A DNA stretch of 64,000 bases, taken from assembly GCA_947471745.1 (NCBI GenBank), contig CANJKZ010000820.1, positions 69,501 through 133,500 of the forward strand, written 5' to 3'. Source of the DNA: Closterium sp. Naga37s-1 (lineage: Eukaryota > Streptophyta > Zygnematophyceae > Desmidiales > Closteriaceae). The translations under genes and the position numbers were made by a program. Each line of letters begins with the position of its first letter. Positions within the stretch are counted from its first letter, which is position 1. A model generated the notes under the pieces. It worked only from the letters and a program-made list of their open reading frames with translations, did no database searches and was not told where the DNA came from. This document shows positions 61,701-64,000 of this stretch, piece after piece.

Positions 61701-63526
61701 GGATGTTGGTATCCCCCCCTCCCCCCCTCCCCTCCCCCGCTCCCCTCCAAAACACACCTCGAGGGGATAGAAGCTGGTGAGAACGACCTCCTGCAGGGAG
61801 AGCGCGCGCGGGGCGGCGGGCAGCATGAGGGCGGCGACGGGGGGGAGGGCGCCGGGGGGCGGGTCGAGCAGCACGCTGTAGCGCAGCGGCCGCGGGCAGT
61901 CGGACGGCCAGTCGGCGCGCAGGAAGCGCACCGCCTCGTGCACCACGCCCTTCCACTCCGCTGCATCTGATGCCTGGTGGGGGGGAAGGGGGAGGGGGAG
62001 GGGCGGGTGGGTGCGGGAGATGGGGGGAATGGAATGGGGAAAAGGGTGGTGGGGTGACGGGTATGGTGACCATGTGGCATGGCATGGAGGCACAACGAGT
62101 GAGAGCGTGCGATGCGCAGGGAGGCAGCAGCACCATGCGTGGTCAGCAAAACACGCACATGCATGGCATGCGGAAGGCACGTGCACGGCAAGCAACAGGC
62201 ACGCGCCGGGGCAGGCGGGCGGCGAGCGAGGGGGCAGTGGCACCTGGAAGGAGCGCGAGTAGTCATCGACTGCCATGCGCAGCTGCCAGAGCAGGTGAGG
62301 AAACAAGCATGGTTACCGCATGGTTACCGCGCACAGAGGGGCGAGGGGCGCACCTGGAAGGAGCGGGAGTAGTCATCGACGGCCATGCGCAGCTGCCAGA
62401 GCAGGTGGCGCAGCATGTCCCGCCGCCCCAGCAGCACACACACCACTGTGAACCGCGCCAGCCACCGCAGCTGCTTGTGCGCCACCGCCGCCTCGCTGCG
62501 CGCCGCCTCTCTGAAATACTCGCGCCTGCACGAGGGGAGACAAAGTGGGGCGGGAAGACAGGCGGGAGGAGTAGGCAGGCGGAAGGGGAGAGACCGGGAG
62601 GGGAAGCATTAGAGTCACACCTGTGAATGGCATCAGAGTCACACCTGTGAATGGCACTACAGTCACACCTGTGAATGGCACTACAGTCACACCTGTGAAT
62701 GGCACTACAGTCACACCTGTGAATGGCATTACAGTCACACCTGTGAATGGCATCGTTATAGTCACAACTGTGAATGGCATCGTTATAGTCACACCTGTGA
62801 ATGGCATCGTTATAGTCACACCTGTGAATGGCGTCGTAGAATATGAACGCCTCTAGCAGGTAGCTCGCGTCGCCCGTGCGCAGATAGTAGTTGTAGTACA
62901 GCTGCCCTATGCGTGACGCGATCTCGCCGATCTCCCACCGCCTGCCCGCCAATCGCGGCGCGATAAACGGCAGAGAGGGTAATGCAGACGAGAAGGGAGG
63001 GATTGTGACGCGGACACAGGCGGAAACGAGGATTATCGCGAGAATGGGAGGCGGAATCGCGATGGCGGGCAGCGCGGCGCGGCACGTACTTGAGGCCCAT
63101 CTCGACGAGGCGCGCGCGGTGCTCTTGCTGGAAGCGCCAGAGGCGCGAGTAGACGCTGAAGGCCTTGTGGAAGTGCGCCTCCCACCGCTGCCGCCCGTAC
63201 AGCGGCAGCTCGCGCAGCCGCGCAAACTTCCCGTACGCCTTCTCCAGCAGCGCGCGGTACTGCTCCGCCATCGCCGCGCTCGATGCGCCCGCGCTCGTCA
63301 CAGGCGCGCTCGATACAGGCGCGCCTGCTGCAGGGGCAGTGGCGGCGGCGGAAGAGGAATGCGGCATGGCGGCGGAGGGAGCGGGCGCGGAAGGAGCTTC
63401 TAGGGGAGCGGGGGGCGCGGGGGGGTCGTTGCTTGGAGCGGAAGGAGATTCGGTGGAGTCTGGGGCATGTGCGGTTTGGGCATCGTGATCAGGCTTCGCA
63501 GGATTTGGCGGCGACGAATGCGGCAT
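58785..63526 (-). CDS. SCAI: SCAI family protein (DUF3550/UPF0682)
   Basis: Homologue of Suppressor of Cancer Cell Invasion, a nuclear co-repressor and DNA-repair factor in animals; plant members are largely uncharacterised. Eight exons (63526-63090, 62941-62822, 62525-62354, 61973-61758, 61453-60701, 60281-59859, 59697-59561, 59373-58785) join in frame to 948 aa, against about 600 in animals. Family blocks: GKFARLRELPLYGRQRWEAH, FHKAFSVYSRLWRFQ, IGQLYYNYYLRTGDASYLLE, AFIFYDAIH, REYFREA, LRWLARFTVVCVLLGRRDML, RPLRYSVLLD, YVLHRPSVPHLLMVLATAVE, RPLVLIVDSDNSAAFQ, LFTLFLTAPLQAFCRL, FIFARAVLSLHVSYA. The extra length is an acidic/Pro/Ala N-terminus, two Ala/Ser/Pro-rich insertions (about 430-540 and 590-680) and a Gly/Ser tail. 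In-frame ATGs upstream (for example at 63676) could add about 50 aa. Four introns begin in duplicated donors. Confidence 0.9.
59815..59872 (-). repeat. Partial tandem duplication at the 5' splice site of SCAI intron 6
   Basis: On the coding strand the exon end ATTCCCAAG|GTACTGCTGCTG is followed by ATTCCGAGGTACTGCTGCTG and then a third partial ATTCCCAAG. This gives two candidate donors with diverged copies of 22-27 bp. Confidence 0.8.
60515..60722 (-). repeat. 29-bp tandem repeat across the 5' splice site of SCAI intron 5
   Basis: Seven copies of a 29-bp unit. On the coding strand each reads ATAGCGCTGCCTTCCAG, then GTGGGTGTGACA, that is, the last 17 nt of the exon plus 12 nt of intron. One copy has TTCAAG in place of TTCCAG; the rest are identical. 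The gene model uses the first donor (GT at plus 60700-60699), which keeps SDNSAAFQ in frame. Confidence 0.96.
62241..62407 (-). repeat. 57-bp duplication of an exon end and donor, SCAI intron 3
   Basis: Segments 62241-62297 and 62351-62407 differ at only two or three sites and lie 110 bp apart. The upstream copy (coding sense) is the 3' end of exon 62525-62354 with its donor. The downstream copy lies in the intron and has both an acceptor-like TCTGGCAG and the donor, so 62282-62244 could act as a 39-nt in-frame cassette exon encoding LRMAVDDYSRSFQ a second time. Confidence 0.9.
62606..62845 (-). repeat. 24/27-bp tandem repeat across the 5' splice site of SCAI intron 2
   Basis: Nine copies of a unit that on the coding strand reads GCCATTCACAG, then GTGTGACT and a variable ATAACGAT, GTAAT or GTAGT. 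The three nearest the exon are 27 bp and the rest are 24 bp. Each contains the exon end CACAG and the donor GTGTGA, except one copy (near plus 62766) where the donor GT is changed to TT. Confidence 0.95.
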
Positions 63527-64000
63527 GGCAGCAAGTGGTGAGATGTGGTGAGGTGTGGATTCAGGAAGCCATGTGGAAGGTTGGTGGGAAGAGCGCTCGA
63601 CCGCAGTTTGTTTGCAAACAGACTCCAGGCTCATTAAAGCGAACAGGATAACAATAAAAGATTGCTTATGATACATCGGGAGCTTATTGTCCAAGCCATC
63701 TCCGAGGCAATAAATTACTGAAGCACTGCAAGGGGCACAATCAAGCACTCAATCCCCGCAAATGCCTCAGAGAAGGTCAGTATTGGGCACTGGGCTTCCA
63801 GAGAAAGAGAGAGAGAGAGGGCTTAGAGCGGTGAAGGGCGGATGAGGGAAAGAAAGCAGATAAAGATGGAATGCGGGCCTGGGGGCCGCCAGATCAAACA
63901 AAACGAAACAATGGCTGCAGCAGCGATAACTTCCGCTGCGACTGTGAGAGAGAGAGAGTGTCAGCTGAATTCCAGGCGGCACCACGGGTCCTGTCGCCTC
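63527..64000. promoter_or_regulatory. 5' region of the SCAI gene
   Basis: Upstream of the chosen SCAI start. The SCAI frame stays open to about 63748. Two GA-rich runs (about 63801-63820 and 63943-63958) could be GAGA-type promoter elements. No other gene is seen up to the window edge. Confidence 0.45.

Noticed and set aside
63767..63985. 72-codon minus-strand frame upstream of SCAI
   Set aside because: Low-complexity Ser/Pro sequence over GA repeats; it lies in the expected promoter or 5' UTR.

Overview
Eukaryotic nuclear DNA, most likely from a green plant lineage outside the seed plants. The gene set is typically streptophyte: a RAB2-type GTPase, a chloroplast LPA3/DUF1995 protein, two receptor-like cytoplasmic kinases, a PLAC8 protein, a plant-type initiator tRNA-Met, and short GT-AG introns in GC-rich genes. 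A charophyte green alga is my best guess. That guess rests on gene style only, because no marker here fixes the taxon.

Region 1 (1-31.2 kb) is satellite DNA. A 173-bp satellite (1-3615) abuts a 26-kb array of about 930 copies of a 28-bp C-rich unit (3616-29782). That array abuts a 181-bp satellite (29783 to about 31195). The giant open frames in this region (1000-3000 codons) are artefacts of a stop-free repeat unit.

Region 2 (31.2-32.8 kb) is AT-rich and crowded with stem-loops; I see no convincing gene in it.

Region 3 (32.8-63.5 kb) is a gene-dense segment. I rebuilt every gene below from splice sites that keep the frame. In order: RAB2 (-), a double GT25-type glycosyltransferase (+), a GT10 fucosyltransferase (-), ribosomal protein uL14/RPL23 (-), LPA3-like DUF1995 (-), a head-to-head pair of related protein kinases (- and +; the minus member lacks the catalytic Asp), a PLAC8 protein (+), a proline-rich protein (-), initiator tRNA-Met (-), an unrecognised 128-aa protein (+), and an SCAI homologue (-).

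The most striking pattern is that minisatellites repeatedly sit exactly on 5' splice sites. At eight exon-intron junctions in four genes, a segment made of the exon end, the AG|GT junction and the start of the intron has been duplicated 2 to 9 times, leaving strings of candidate donors. I saw no such duplication at a 3' splice site. Other introns carry ordinary minisatellites of 5, 16, 19 and 31 bp. The conserved proteins carry long low-complexity insertions. Together these suggest a genome unusually prone to tandem duplication, with donor-type AGGT sites as a preferred seed.
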